Part shown: positions 1-6,535 of the stretch, piece after piece
How the letters are laid out: each line of letters opens with the position of its first letter
Position numbering within the stretch: position 1 is the stretch's first letter
NCBI GenBank assembly: GCA_937896295.1
Contig: CALBME010000160.1
Span: 1 to 8,616 of the forward strand
Origin: an uncultured Micavibrio sp.
Lineage (GTDB): Bacteria > Pseudomonadota > Alphaproteobacteria > Micavibrionales > UBA1664
Length of the DNA stretch: 8,616 nt
Direction of reading: 5' to 3'
The notes under the pieces: model-generated
Database searches by the model: none
The model's input: the letters and a program-made list of their open reading frames with translations, nothing else
Told to the model about the DNA's origin: nothing
Made by a program: the position numbers and the translations under genes

Positions 1-1288
1 CGATGCCGCCAAGCTTGCGGCAGCGGAAGAACGCCTTGGCCGCCTGCCGCCGCTGGTCTTCGCGGGCGAGGCACGCAAACTGCAATCCCAGCTGGCACGC
101 GTGGCGGCGGGACAGGCGTTTTTGCTTCAGGGCGGCGACTGCGCCGAGTCCTTCGCCGAATTTTCAGCCAACAATATCCGCGACACGCTGCGCGTGGTCT
201 TGCAGATGGCCGTGGTGCTGACCTTTGCCGGGTCCATGCCGGTCGTCAAAATCGGGCGCATCGCCGGACAATTCGCCAAACCGCGCAGCAAGCCGGACGA
301 AACCCGCGACGGTGTGACCCTCCCCGCCTATCGCGGCGACATCATCAACGGCATCGAATTCACGCCGCAGGCACGCAACGTCGATCCGAACCGCATGGTC
401 GAGGCGTATCATCAGTCGGCCGCAACCCTGAACCTTGTGCGCGCCTTCACCAAAGGCGGTTATGCCGACCTGCATCAGGTCAATCGCTGGAACCTCGATT
501 TCGTCAAGGAATCCCCTTTAAGCGAACGCTACAGCGATATCGCGCAGCGCATTACCGAGGCGCTGGCCTTCATGGAAGCATGCGGCATTACGGCCGACCG
601 TATCGACGCGCTTCGTGAAACGGAATTCTTCACCAGCCACGAAGCTTTGCTGCTTCCTTACGAACAGGCCCTGACCCGCGTCGATTCCACCACCGGCGAC
701 TGGTATGCCACGTCAGGCCACTTCCTTTGGGTCGGCGCACGCACCGGCCAGCTGGACGGGGCGCAGATCGAATATGTGCGCGGCATTAAAAACCCGCTGG
801 GCGTCAAGATCGGTCCCGATGTCGATGCCGATACGATTTTGAAAATGATCGACAGGCTTAACCCCGACAACACACCGGGGCGCCTGACCCTGATCGCACG
901 CATGGGTGCCAAGGACGCGGGCAAAAAACTGCCGCCGCTTTTACGCGCGGTGAAAAAATCGGGTGCGGAAGTCATCTGGTCTTGCGACCCGATGCACGGC
1001 AACACGGTGACGGCAGACGAAAGCGGCCTGAAAACCCGCCGCTTCGACGACATCATGAGCGAGGTGCGCAGCTTCTTCGACGCCACGCGCACCGAAGGCG
1101 TCCACCCCGGCGGCATCCACGTCGAAATGACGGGACAGCAGGTGACGGAATGCACCGGCGGCCAGCACGGCCTGAAAGATGCGGACCTGGCGGCGTGCTA
1201 CAACACGCATTGCGATCCGCGCCTGAATGCCAACCAGGCGCTGGAGCTTGCGTTTCTTGTTGCCGAAAAGATCAAGGCAAACAGCTAG
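1..1288 (+). CDS. Class II DAHP synthase (3-deoxy-7-phosphoheptulonate synthase), 5' end cut by window edge
   Basis: This enzyme condenses phosphoenolpyruvate with erythrose 4-phosphate to give DAHP, the first step of the cytoplasmic shikimate pathway to aromatic amino acids. The open frame is already running at base 2 and encodes 428 residues before TAG at 1286-1288. A GTG at 101 is internal: the residues before it (PPLVFAGEAR and following) are family-typical. Compared with family members of about 450-460 residues, only some 25-35 N-terminal residues should be missing. The metal ligands of the class II family can be placed: Cys in GGDCAESF (140-142), His in DPMHGNT (995-997), Glu in HVEMTG (1124-1126) and Asp in CDPRLN (1214-1216). 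The spacing between them agrees with the Mycobacterium tuberculosis enzyme to within one residue. Phosphoenolpyruvate-binding Arg in KIGRIAG (257-259), Lys in GVKIGP (806-808) and Arg in LIARMG (899-901) are also present, so the enzyme looks active. Feedback control cannot be judged, because the N-terminus lies outside the window. Confidence 0.95.
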   Translation, partial: DAAKLAAAEERLGRLPPLVFAGEARKLQSQLARVAAGQAFLLQGGDCAESFAEFSANNIRDTLRVVLQMAVVLTFAGSMPVVKIGRIAGQFAKPRSKPDETRDGVTLPAYRGDIINGIEFTPQARNVDPNRMVEAYHQSAATLNLVRAFTKGGYADLHQVNRWNLDFVKESPLSERYSDIAQRITEALAFMEACGITADRIDALRETEFFTSHEALLLPYEQALTRVDSTTGDWYATSGHFLWVGARTGQLDGAQIEYVRGIKNPLGVKIGPDVDADTILKMIDRLNPDNTPGRLTLIARMGAKDAGKKLPPLLRAVKKSGAEVIWSCDPMHGNTVTADESGLKTRRFDDIMSEVRSFFDATRTEGVHPGGIHVEMTGQQVTECTGGQHGLKDADLAACYNTHCDPRLNANQALELAFLVAEKIKANS

Positions 1289-1395
1289 TTAGTCCGCGCC
1301 CTAATCATTGCCATAATAATAGATTTTTAAGGGTTTTTCGTTTAGAATAGGCTTCAGAAAAAACGCCCCAAAATAAGGAAGTTCATTCCGGGGCT
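1289..1395 (+). promoter_or_regulatory. Intergenic leader with weak promoter candidate (TAGAAT at 1343-1348)
   Basis: This AT-rich gap of about 107 bases separates the DAHP synthase gene from the next gene. TAGAAT at 1343-1348 matches the sigma-70 -10 consensus at five of six positions, but the best-spaced -35 hexamer, TAGATT at 1320-1325, is poor. I see no GC-rich hairpin followed by a T-run that would end transcription of the upstream gene, so read-through is possible. The promoter call is an inference from base composition and one hexamer. Confidence 0.25.
1365..1394 (+). promoter_or_regulatory. Possible stem-loop just upstream of the 182-residue gene
   Basis: GCCCC (1365-1369) pairs with GGGGC (1390-1394), and inside it GGAA (1377-1380) pairs with TTCC (1386-1389) around a five-base loop, leaving a one-sided seven-base bulge (1370-1376). 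The structure ends one base before the first ATG (1396) and four bases before the GAAGG ribosome binding site of the preferred ATG (1408). It could tune initiation. It is short and bulged, so chance is quite possible. Confidence 0.25.
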
Positions 1396-1407
1396 ATGAA
1401 GGTGTGT

Positions 1408-1956
1408 ATGACGATCTCGCTTAAATCCGTGTTTGGAAACCGGGCTGCAGGCATTGCGCTTGCCGTCGGCCTCAGTGCCGCGTCGCTGCCCGCCGCCGCG
1501 CAGACGACGCCCGGCTATACCGGCCAGCCCCCTGTCGGCGGTCAAAACATTACACCCGAACGTGGCCCGGAACTGCCCGGCATTCTGGACAAGGCTAAGC
1601 TTCAGACGCTTCTGGTCATAGGCACTACCCTTGCGCGCAACATGAATGCGCAGGACGGTGCGCTTCTTCAGCAGACGCTCAGCAATCTGACCTATATGTC
1701 GTTACGCGCGCAAAGCTATTACCCCGGCGGTACACCGCCCGCGATGCTGCGCAGCGACCGTGATCTGCGCGATGCGCTGTTCGTCGGCGCAGCCACGGCG
1801 GAATTCGTACGCACGCATCCGTTATACGAACAGGCCAAGGCACAGGCCGCGCGCGATCCGCTGATCGAGGGACGCAACGTCGACGCCGATATCGTGTCGA
1901 TCGCCGGTTCCAGACAATTGCTTCGTCAATATCCCGCCCCCGGCGGACGCCCTTAA
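1408..1956 (+). CDS. Exported protein of unknown function (about 182 residues)
   Basis: I do not recognise this family. I prefer ATG 1408 over the in-frame ATG 1396. GAAGG at 1398-1402 lies five bases before 1408, whereas 1396 has no well-placed ribosome binding site. From 1408 the N-terminus is a textbook signal peptide: Lys6 and Arg12, a hydrophobic stretch at about residues 13-27, then PAAA with likely signal peptidase I cleavage after Ala31. No lipobox cysteine follows, and the mature protein has no cysteine at all, so a soluble periplasmic or secreted protein is likely. The mature part opens with a Pro/Gly-rich, probably flexible stretch (about residues 32-55). It continues as mostly helical-looking sequence with a Tyr-Pro-Gly-Gly segment near the middle, and ends in a Pro/Gly-rich tail. 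The next gene starts 12 bases after the stop, which suggests co-expression and a shared role in the envelope. Confidence 0.8.
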   Translation: MTISLKSVFGNRAAGIALAVGLSAASLPAAAQTTPGYTGQPPVGGQNITPERGPELPGILDKAKLQTLLVIGTTLARNMNAQDGALLQQTLSNLTYMSLRAQSYYPGGTPPAMLRSDRDLRDALFVGAATAEFVRTHPLYEQAKAQAARDPLIEGRNVDADIVSIAGSRQLLRQYPAPGGRP

Positions 1957-1968
1957 AAGGAAAAGACC

Positions 1969-3123
1969 ATGGCCAATCCGACCCCTCCTTCCGCACCGAA
2001 AGGCCGCCTTCAGGCCGCGGGATCGCACCGCACCTATGTAAAGCCCCGCAATAAAAACAAAAAGCGTCTCGCCATTATCTTCGGCGTCGCGGCCCTTGGC
2101 ATCACCGGTTACCTGCAGCGGGAAAACATCGCCCAGATGGCGGACAACGCGCTGTACAGCCTGGAAATGGCCACCGCGGAGGAAACCACGCCTGCCGCCG
2201 GTATCGATGCTGCCGGCGCCCAGCGCATGCGCCAGGCGGGTAAGGATTTTTCGGCGATTTACGATTCGCAGCTGGGCATCACCTATGACGCCGCCACCAA
2301 GGCCGTCACGCGCGCGCCGCTTTACAATGATTTCGAGGCGCTGGCGACCGAACTTGGACAGAAACCGGTCTTCGACCGTTTTTACACCGCGATGCAGACG
2401 CACTGGACGGGCAACCCCGTCGGTTCGGGCAATATCTACAGCGCAACCGCGAACCCTGCCGGTACGCTGGCCGGATATGGCGGCACCAATGATTTTGCGC
2501 GCCTCTCGCAGGTGCGCATGATGGATGACCGCACCGCAGGCTTCTTCGACCAGCTGCGCGCCGCAACCACGCCGGCCCAGTTCGACGCCGCGCTTGCCAA
2601 TCACAGCGCATCAAAGACATGGCTGGACGGTGCCGCGCAACGGCGCACGCTGTACCTGGCGACACAGGGACAGGGCCCCGACAATGCAGGCGCCCGTTCG
2701 ACGCTGGCCGCCAGCGCAGAGATGCGTGAATTTTCTACGCTGATGCCCGCCAATGGCAGACATTCGCAGGCCTTCATAACCTTAAGGGCGGTTTTCGCAG
2801 CGATGCCGGATATGGGCATCCCGCAAAACGTCGATACGCTGGGCCATCTTTTGCTGGCGGGTAAGACCGACGACCGTTCCGTATGCCAGATGGCGACGAT
2901 GTGGCGCGACGCCGTGAAATCGATCGAGATCAACCCGCTGGACCTGAACACGGCCATCGACGCTGTACAGGCACGCGAAAACGCGAATAATACAGGCATC
3001 AACGTGCGCCAAAGCCTGATGCGTGGCCGGGATATCGCGGCGCGCACGGCGGTGGCGGCACAGGAAAATGCGCGCGGGCCCGTTTCGCGCATGATGGGTT
3101 TCCACGGCTGCAACGCCGGTTAA
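1969..3123 (+). CDS. Signal-anchored protein of unknown function (384 residues)
   Basis: I do not recognise this family. The ATG at 1969 follows AGGA at 1958-1961 by seven bases, a clean ribosome binding site that overlaps the end of the preceding gene. The first 33 residues are Pro-rich and then strongly basic (Lys/Arg cluster at 25-33), followed by one hydrophobic segment at about 34-49. This fits a type II signal anchor with a short cytoplasmic N-terminus and a periplasmic domain of about 335 residues. The large domain looks mainly alpha-helical and rich in Ala, with a Gly/Asn/Thr-rich linker around residues 145-170. Its only cysteines are Cys306 and Cys381, the latter four residues from the C-terminus, which could form a disulfide in the periplasm. 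No catalytic motif or known repeat is visible. It lies 12 bases behind the 182-residue exported protein gene and 38 bases before nadE. The upstream neighbour, not nadE, is the more likely functional partner. Confidence 0.8.
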   Translation: MANPTPPSAPKGRLQAAGSHRTYVKPRNKNKKRLAIIFGVAALGITGYLQRENIAQMADNALYSLEMATAEETTPAAGIDAAGAQRMRQAGKDFSAIYDSQLGITYDAATKAVTRAPLYNDFEALATELGQKPVFDRFYTAMQTHWTGNPVGSGNIYSATANPAGTLAGYGGTNDFARLSQVRMMDDRTAGFFDQLRAATTPAQFDAALANHSASKTWLDGAAQRRTLYLATQGQGPDNAGARSTLAASAEMREFSTLMPANGRHSQAFITLRAVFAAMPDMGIPQNVDTLGHLLLAGKTDDRSVCQMATMWRDAVKSIEINPLDLNTAIDAVQARENANNTGINVRQSLMRGRDIAARTAVAAQENARGPVSRMMGFHGCNAG

Positions 3124-3149
3124 GGACTGTGCAAGCCGTAAAAACCGGC
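3115..3149 (+). repeat. Inverted repeat spanning the stop codon and the gap before nadE
   Basis: GCCGGTT at 3115-3121 is the exact reverse complement of AACCGGC at 3143-3149, giving a seven-base-pair stem with a 21-base loop. The left arm contains the last codons and the first base of the TAA stop of the 384-residue gene. No T-run follows, so it is not a standard terminator. It may be chance. Confidence 0.25.
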
Positions 3150-3161
3150 TAATATCAACGC

Positions 3162-4814
3162 ATGAAGTTCGCGGCGGCCCAGATCAACCCGACCGTTGGG
3201 GCAGTCGCCGCCAACGCCGGCCTTATCCGTGCGGCGTGGGAACGTTTTTCGGACAAGGCCGATCTTGTCGTTTATCCCGAACTGGCACTGTCCGGTTATC
3301 CGCCCGAAGACCTGGTGTTAAAACCGTCCTTCATGGATGCGATCGAGCACGAGGTCGAAAAACTCTGCCTGCTGAACATCAATGGCGGCGCAGGCATGCT
3401 GGTCAGCACGCCGTGGCGCATCGACGGCGCGCTTTACAGCGCCAATCTTCTGATCGAACGCGGTAAAATCGCCGCCGTGATCCCGAAACATCATCTGCCG
3501 AATTACAGCGTCTTTGACGAACTGCGCGTGTTCAAGGCTGGCCCCCTGCCCGCGCCGGTTTTATTCCGGGGCGTGTGGCTGGGATTCATGACGTGCGAAG
3601 ACATGTGGTTTTCGGATGTGGCCGGCGAACTGAAAAGCCGCGGCGCCAGCGCCCTTATCATTCCCAACGGGTCACCTTACGAAGACGGTAAGACGCATGT
3701 GCGCATCGAACTGGCGCGCGAACGCGTCATGCACACGGGGCTTCCCCTTTTGTATGTCAATCAGGTGGGCGGACAGGATGAGCTTGTTTTCGACGGCGCG
3801 TCGTTCGGCATGAATGCCGACGGGTCCGTCCCCATGCGGCTGAAGGCATTCGTACCCGATGAGACCATCGTCACCCTGCAGGACGGCGCATGGATTGCCG
3901 ACCGGCACGAGGAATGGCCGGAAGGGCCCGCGGGTATTTTCGAGGCGCTGAAACTGGGCCTGCACGACTATGTGACCAAGAACGGATTTCCCGGCGTCGT
4001 TCTGGGCCTGTCCGGCGGGATCGATTCCGCCGTTGCCGCCGTCATCGCGGCCGAGGCGCTGGGACCCTCGCGCTTACGCTGCGTCATGATGCCGTCGCCT
4101 TATACGGCACAGATATCGCTTGATGATGCGCAGGCACTGGCCCGCAAAATCGGCTGCGCTTACGAGGTGATCCCGATCGAAACCGGGATGAAGGCCTTCG
4201 AAACCATGCTGGGCGCAACCGCGCAAAAGGGTATCACGCACGAAAACCTGCAATCACGCCTGCGCGGCATGACGCTGATGGCCCTTTCCAACACATCGGG
4301 GCAGATGGTGCTTTCAACCGGCAACAAATCGGAAATGGCCGTGGGCTATGCCACGCTTTACGGCGATATGTGCGGCGGTTTTGCCGTGTTGAAAGACCTT
4401 TACAAGATGCAGGTATTCGCCCTGGCCCGGTGGATCAATGCGCGGGAACGCACAGCCCTGATCCCGGAGCGGATCATCACCCGCCCCCCTTCCGCGGAAC
4501 TGCGCCCCGACCAGACCGATCAGGACAGCCTGCCCCCCTATGCCGTGCTGGACGACATCCTTGAAGGGCTGATCGAGTACGAGCTGCGCCGGATCGAAAT
4601 CATCGAACGAGGGCACGACCCCGACACCGTCCAGAGGGTCTGGCTGATGCTGGACCGGGCGGAATACAAGCGCCGGCAGGCCGCGCCGGGGGTTAAAATC
4701 ACCGCCCGGGCCTTTGGCCGGGACCGCCGGTACCCCATCACCAACGGCTTCCACCCGGGGCTGGAGACCGCCCACCGCGACGCCTACATTGCGAAACGCG
4801 CCAAAAAGCGTTAA
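3162..4814 (+). CDS. nadE: Glutamine-dependent NAD+ synthase
   Basis: This cytoplasmic enzyme makes NAD+ from nicotinic acid adenine dinucleotide, ATP and ammonia, the ammonia being released from glutamine by its own N-terminal domain. Residues 1 to about 250 are a carbon-nitrogen hydrolase (glutaminase) domain with the full triad: Glu40 (in YPELALSGYPPED), Lys109 (in IPKHHLPNY) and Cys145 (in TCEDMW). Residues from about 262 onward are the synthetase domain with the ATP-pyrophosphatase loop SGGIDS at 284-289. The conserved STGNKSE segment (385-391) and RPPSAELRPDQ*DQDSLPPY-type segment follow, where * is Thr. The length of 550 residues is normal for the short bacterial two-domain form. ATG 3162 matches the family N-terminus (MKFAAAQINP), although no clear Shine-Dalgarno sequence precedes it. 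gltX begins nine bases after the stop, so the two are probably co-transcribed. Confidence 0.97.
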   Translation: MKFAAAQINPTVGAVAANAGLIRAAWERFSDKADLVVYPELALSGYPPEDLVLKPSFMDAIEHEVEKLCLLNINGGAGMLVSTPWRIDGALYSANLLIERGKIAAVIPKHHLPNYSVFDELRVFKAGPLPAPVLFRGVWLGFMTCEDMWFSDVAGELKSRGASALIIPNGSPYEDGKTHVRIELARERVMHTGLPLLYVNQVGGQDELVFDGASFGMNADGSVPMRLKAFVPDETIVTLQDGAWIADRHEEWPEGPAGIFEALKLGLHDYVTKNGFPGVVLGLSGGIDSAVAAVIAAEALGPSRLRCVMMPSPYTAQISLDDAQALARKIGCAYEVIPIETGMKAFETMLGATAQKGITHENLQSRLRGMTLMALSNTSGQMVLSTGNKSEMAVGYATLYGDMCGGFAVLKDLYKMQVFALARWINARERTALIPERIITRPPSAELRPDQTDQDSLPPYAVLDDILEGLIEYELRRIEIIERGHDPDTVQRVWLMLDRAEYKRRQAAPGVKITARAFGRDRRYPITNGFHPGLETAHRDAYIAKRAKKR

Positions 4815-4823
4815 ATCATCGCC

Positions 4824-6164
4824 ATGACTGTTCGTGTTCGTTTTGCCCCTTCCCCCACCGGCCGTATGCATGTTGGCAACGCCCGGACCGCCGTTATCTG
4901 CTGGCTGTTCGCACAGCGCAATCAGGGCTGGTTCCTGTTACGCATCGATGACACGGACCTGGAACGCTCCAAGGATGAACTGACCGAGCTGATCAAGGTC
5001 GACCTGACCTGGCTTGGCATCAAGTGGGACGATTATTTCCACCAGCGCGACCGCATGGCGCGTTACAGCGAAGTCATCGAAAAACTGAAAAGCGACGGCC
5101 GCCTTTATGCGTGTTACGAGTCGCCGGAAGAACTGGAACTCAAGCGCAAGGTTCTGCTGTCCCAGAAAAAACCGCCCGTGTATGACCGCGCCTCGCTCCA
5201 CTTGAGCGCGGAACAAAAAGCCGAACTGGAAAAACAGGGCCGCCGCCCGCACTGGCGCTTCAAACTGAACCATGCACCCATCGTGTGGAACGACCTGATC
5301 CGCGGCGAAGTGAAATTCGACGGCGCGCTGATGTCGGACCCCGTGCTGATCCGCGAAGACGGCACGCCGCTTTATCACCTGGGTTCGGTTATCGACGATA
5401 TCGACTATAAAATCACGCATGTCGTGCGCGGCGAAGACCACGTATCCAACACCGCATTTCATATCCAGATGTTCGAGGCGATCGCGGGAACCATTCCGCA
5501 ATTCGCACATTTGCCGCTGATTTCGGATGCCGAGGGCGGCAAACTGTCCAAACGCCTGGGTTCGCTTTCAATCGGTGACTTACGCGATAATACGGGGCTT
5601 GAACCGCAATCGATCATCTCGCTGATGGGCCGGCTTGGCACGTCCGAGCCGATCGAGGCGTTTGCCGATGTTTCACAACTGGCGGCAACGTTCGATTTCG
5701 GCAATTTCAGCCGCGGCACGCCCAAATTCGATCCCGAGGAACTGATCCGCCTGAATGCCAAGATCGTCCACCAGCTGGCGTATGCGCAAGTCAAAGACCG
5801 CCTCCGGGATCTGGTCGGCGCGGATGTCGACGAAGATTTCTGGAACGCCGTGCGCCCGAACCTTGAAATCTTACGGGACTTCAAAGACTGGTGGGTTGTC
5901 GCCAAGGGTCCCGTGACCACGCATATTGCGCCGGAGGACAAGGCATTCATCGCGCAGGCGGCGACGCTGCTTCCTGAAGGGGAACTGACGCGCGAAAGCT
6001 GGCCGCAATGGCTGAACGCGATCAAGGCGAATACGGATCGTAAAGGCAAAACACTGTTCATGCCCCTGCGTCAGGCGCTGACGGGCATGGATCACGGTCC
6101 GGAGCTGGATGGATTGCTGCCCCTTATCGGGCGGCAGCGCGTACTGGAGCGGCTTGCGGCGTAA
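4824..6164 (+). CDS. gltX: Glutamyl-tRNA synthetase, short GltX2-type
   Basis: This class I aminoacyl-tRNA synthetase activates glutamate with ATP and loads it on tRNA in the cytoplasm. The Rossmann-fold signatures are intact: HVGN at 16-19 (the HIGH motif) after FAPSPTG, RGEDHVSNT from Arg202, and KLSKR at 240-244 (the KMSKS motif). The C-terminal helical anticodon-binding half ends in the family-typical RKGKTLFMPLR and LLPLIG segments. At 446 residues, with HVGNARTA and LRIDDTD wording, it resembles the second GluRS paralogue (GltX2) of alphaproteobacteria. The zinc-binding cysteines of the E. coli enzyme are absent: only one Cys (YACYES) lies in that region. Alphaproteobacteria generally make Gln-tRNA by amidation of Glu-tRNA(Gln), so the enzyme may charge tRNA(Glu), tRNA(Gln) or both; sequence alone does not settle this. 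It follows nadE by nine bases without an obvious ribosome binding site, and its 3' end overlaps a convergent gene by 41 bases. Confidence 0.96.
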   Translation: MTVRVRFAPSPTGRMHVGNARTAVICWLFAQRNQGWFLLRIDDTDLERSKDELTELIKVDLTWLGIKWDDYFHQRDRMARYSEVIEKLKSDGRLYACYESPEELELKRKVLLSQKKPPVYDRASLHLSAEQKAELEKQGRRPHWRFKLNHAPIVWNDLIRGEVKFDGALMSDPVLIREDGTPLYHLGSVIDDIDYKITHVVRGEDHVSNTAFHIQMFEAIAGTIPQFAHLPLISDAEGGKLSKRLGSLSIGDLRDNTGLEPQSIISLMGRLGTSEPIEAFADVSQLAATFDFGNFSRGTPKFDPEELIRLNAKIVHQLAYAQVKDRLRDLVGADVDEDFWNAVRPNLEILRDFKDWWVVAKGPVTTHIAPEDKAFIAQAATLLPEGELTRESWPQWLNAIKANTDRKGKTLFMPLRQALTGMDHGPELDGLLPLIGRQRVLERLAA

Positions 6165-6459
6165 CTTCGCTGGTGTTCGTATTCGCGGCCTGCAGCACTT
6201 CGCGGGCGATGCCACGGCGGTCGCCACGCAGAAGACCGCGCAGGTTCACGCCCATCAGAAGCAGATTGTAGACGACAAAGCCGTTTTGTCCGCTGAGCAT
6301 GGCGCATGAAAAGCCGCATGCGCAGGTGATAAGGCCGATCTGCATGCCGGTTTTAAGATTGCCGTTGGTCATGAGAACGGTCGAGAGAAGCCCGAAGACC
6401 AGCACGGCCCAGTCGAGCCCGTAATAATTGCCGATCATTTTTTGAAGCAGTTCAAGCAT
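6124..6459 (-). CDS. Small membrane protein of unknown function, three predicted transmembrane segments (111 residues)
   Basis: I cannot name the family with certainty. Three hydrophobic segments are visible at about residues 15-31, 37-55 and 60-76, followed by a basic stretch (Arg74, Arg78, Arg81, Arg82, Arg86) and a polar Ala/Thr/Pro tail. TM2 carries Cys46, Cys48 and Cys52. The third segment, with Asn65, Asn72 and Arg74 near the membrane edge, recalls small three-helix proteins related to YgjV or the CBU_0592 family; this resemblance is from memory and weak. The start is well supported: GAGGGAA (6466-6472 read on the - strand) lies seven bases before the ATG. The gene lies downstream of the 70-residue gene and mfd on the same strand. 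Its last 12 codons and stop run antisense to the end of gltX. Confidence 0.75.
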   Translation of the reverse strand: MLELLQKMIGNYYGLDWAVLVFGLLSTVLMTNGNLKTGMQIGLITCACGFSCAMLSGQNGFVVYNLLLMGVNLRGLLRGDRRGIAREVLQAANTNTSEVTPQAAPVRAAAR

Positions 6460-6535
6460 ATGGTCTTCCCTCGTATGGGTTCACCATAGCCGCAATTATT
6501 TACGTAAATATTAACAGGCGTATCTTTTTTAAGGT
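6460..6535 (-). promoter_or_regulatory. AT-rich intergenic region with a 14-base perfect palindrome (6497-6510)
   Basis: The gap between the two small - strand genes is clearly more AT-rich than its surroundings. It contains TATTTACGTAAATA, a perfect 14-base palindrome at 6497-6510, about 38 bases upstream of the 111-residue gene. Such a symmetric site could bind a dimeric regulator. No well-spaced -35/-10 pair is obvious on the - strand, so the promoter itself is not located. No terminator hairpin for the upstream gene is visible here. Confidence 0.35.

Noticed and set aside
101..103. GTG as the start of the DAHP synthase gene
   Set aside because: The frame is open to the left edge, and the residues before this codon are conserved in class II DAHP synthases, so the gene begins outside the window.
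1822..2604. Long open frame on the - strand (260 codons) opposite the two unknown envelope genes
   Set aside because: It is rich in Arg/Gly/Val with no targeting signal or motif. The + strand genes over it have good ribosome binding sites, a signal peptide and a signal anchor, so this is a GC-driven shadow frame.
4706..4723. GC-rich hairpin near the end of nadE (CCCGG-CC pairing around TTT)
   Set aside because: It has a bulge, no T-run and lies inside conserved nadE coding sequence, so it is not a terminator.
4314..4871. Open frame on the - strand (185 codons) opposite the end of nadE and start of gltX
   Set aside because: Gly/Pro/Val-rich shadow of two well-identified genes with no independent support.
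6521..6530. T-run (CTTTTTT) as a terminator for gltX on the + strand
   Set aside because: No stem precedes it, and it lies more than 350 bases beyond the gltX stop.
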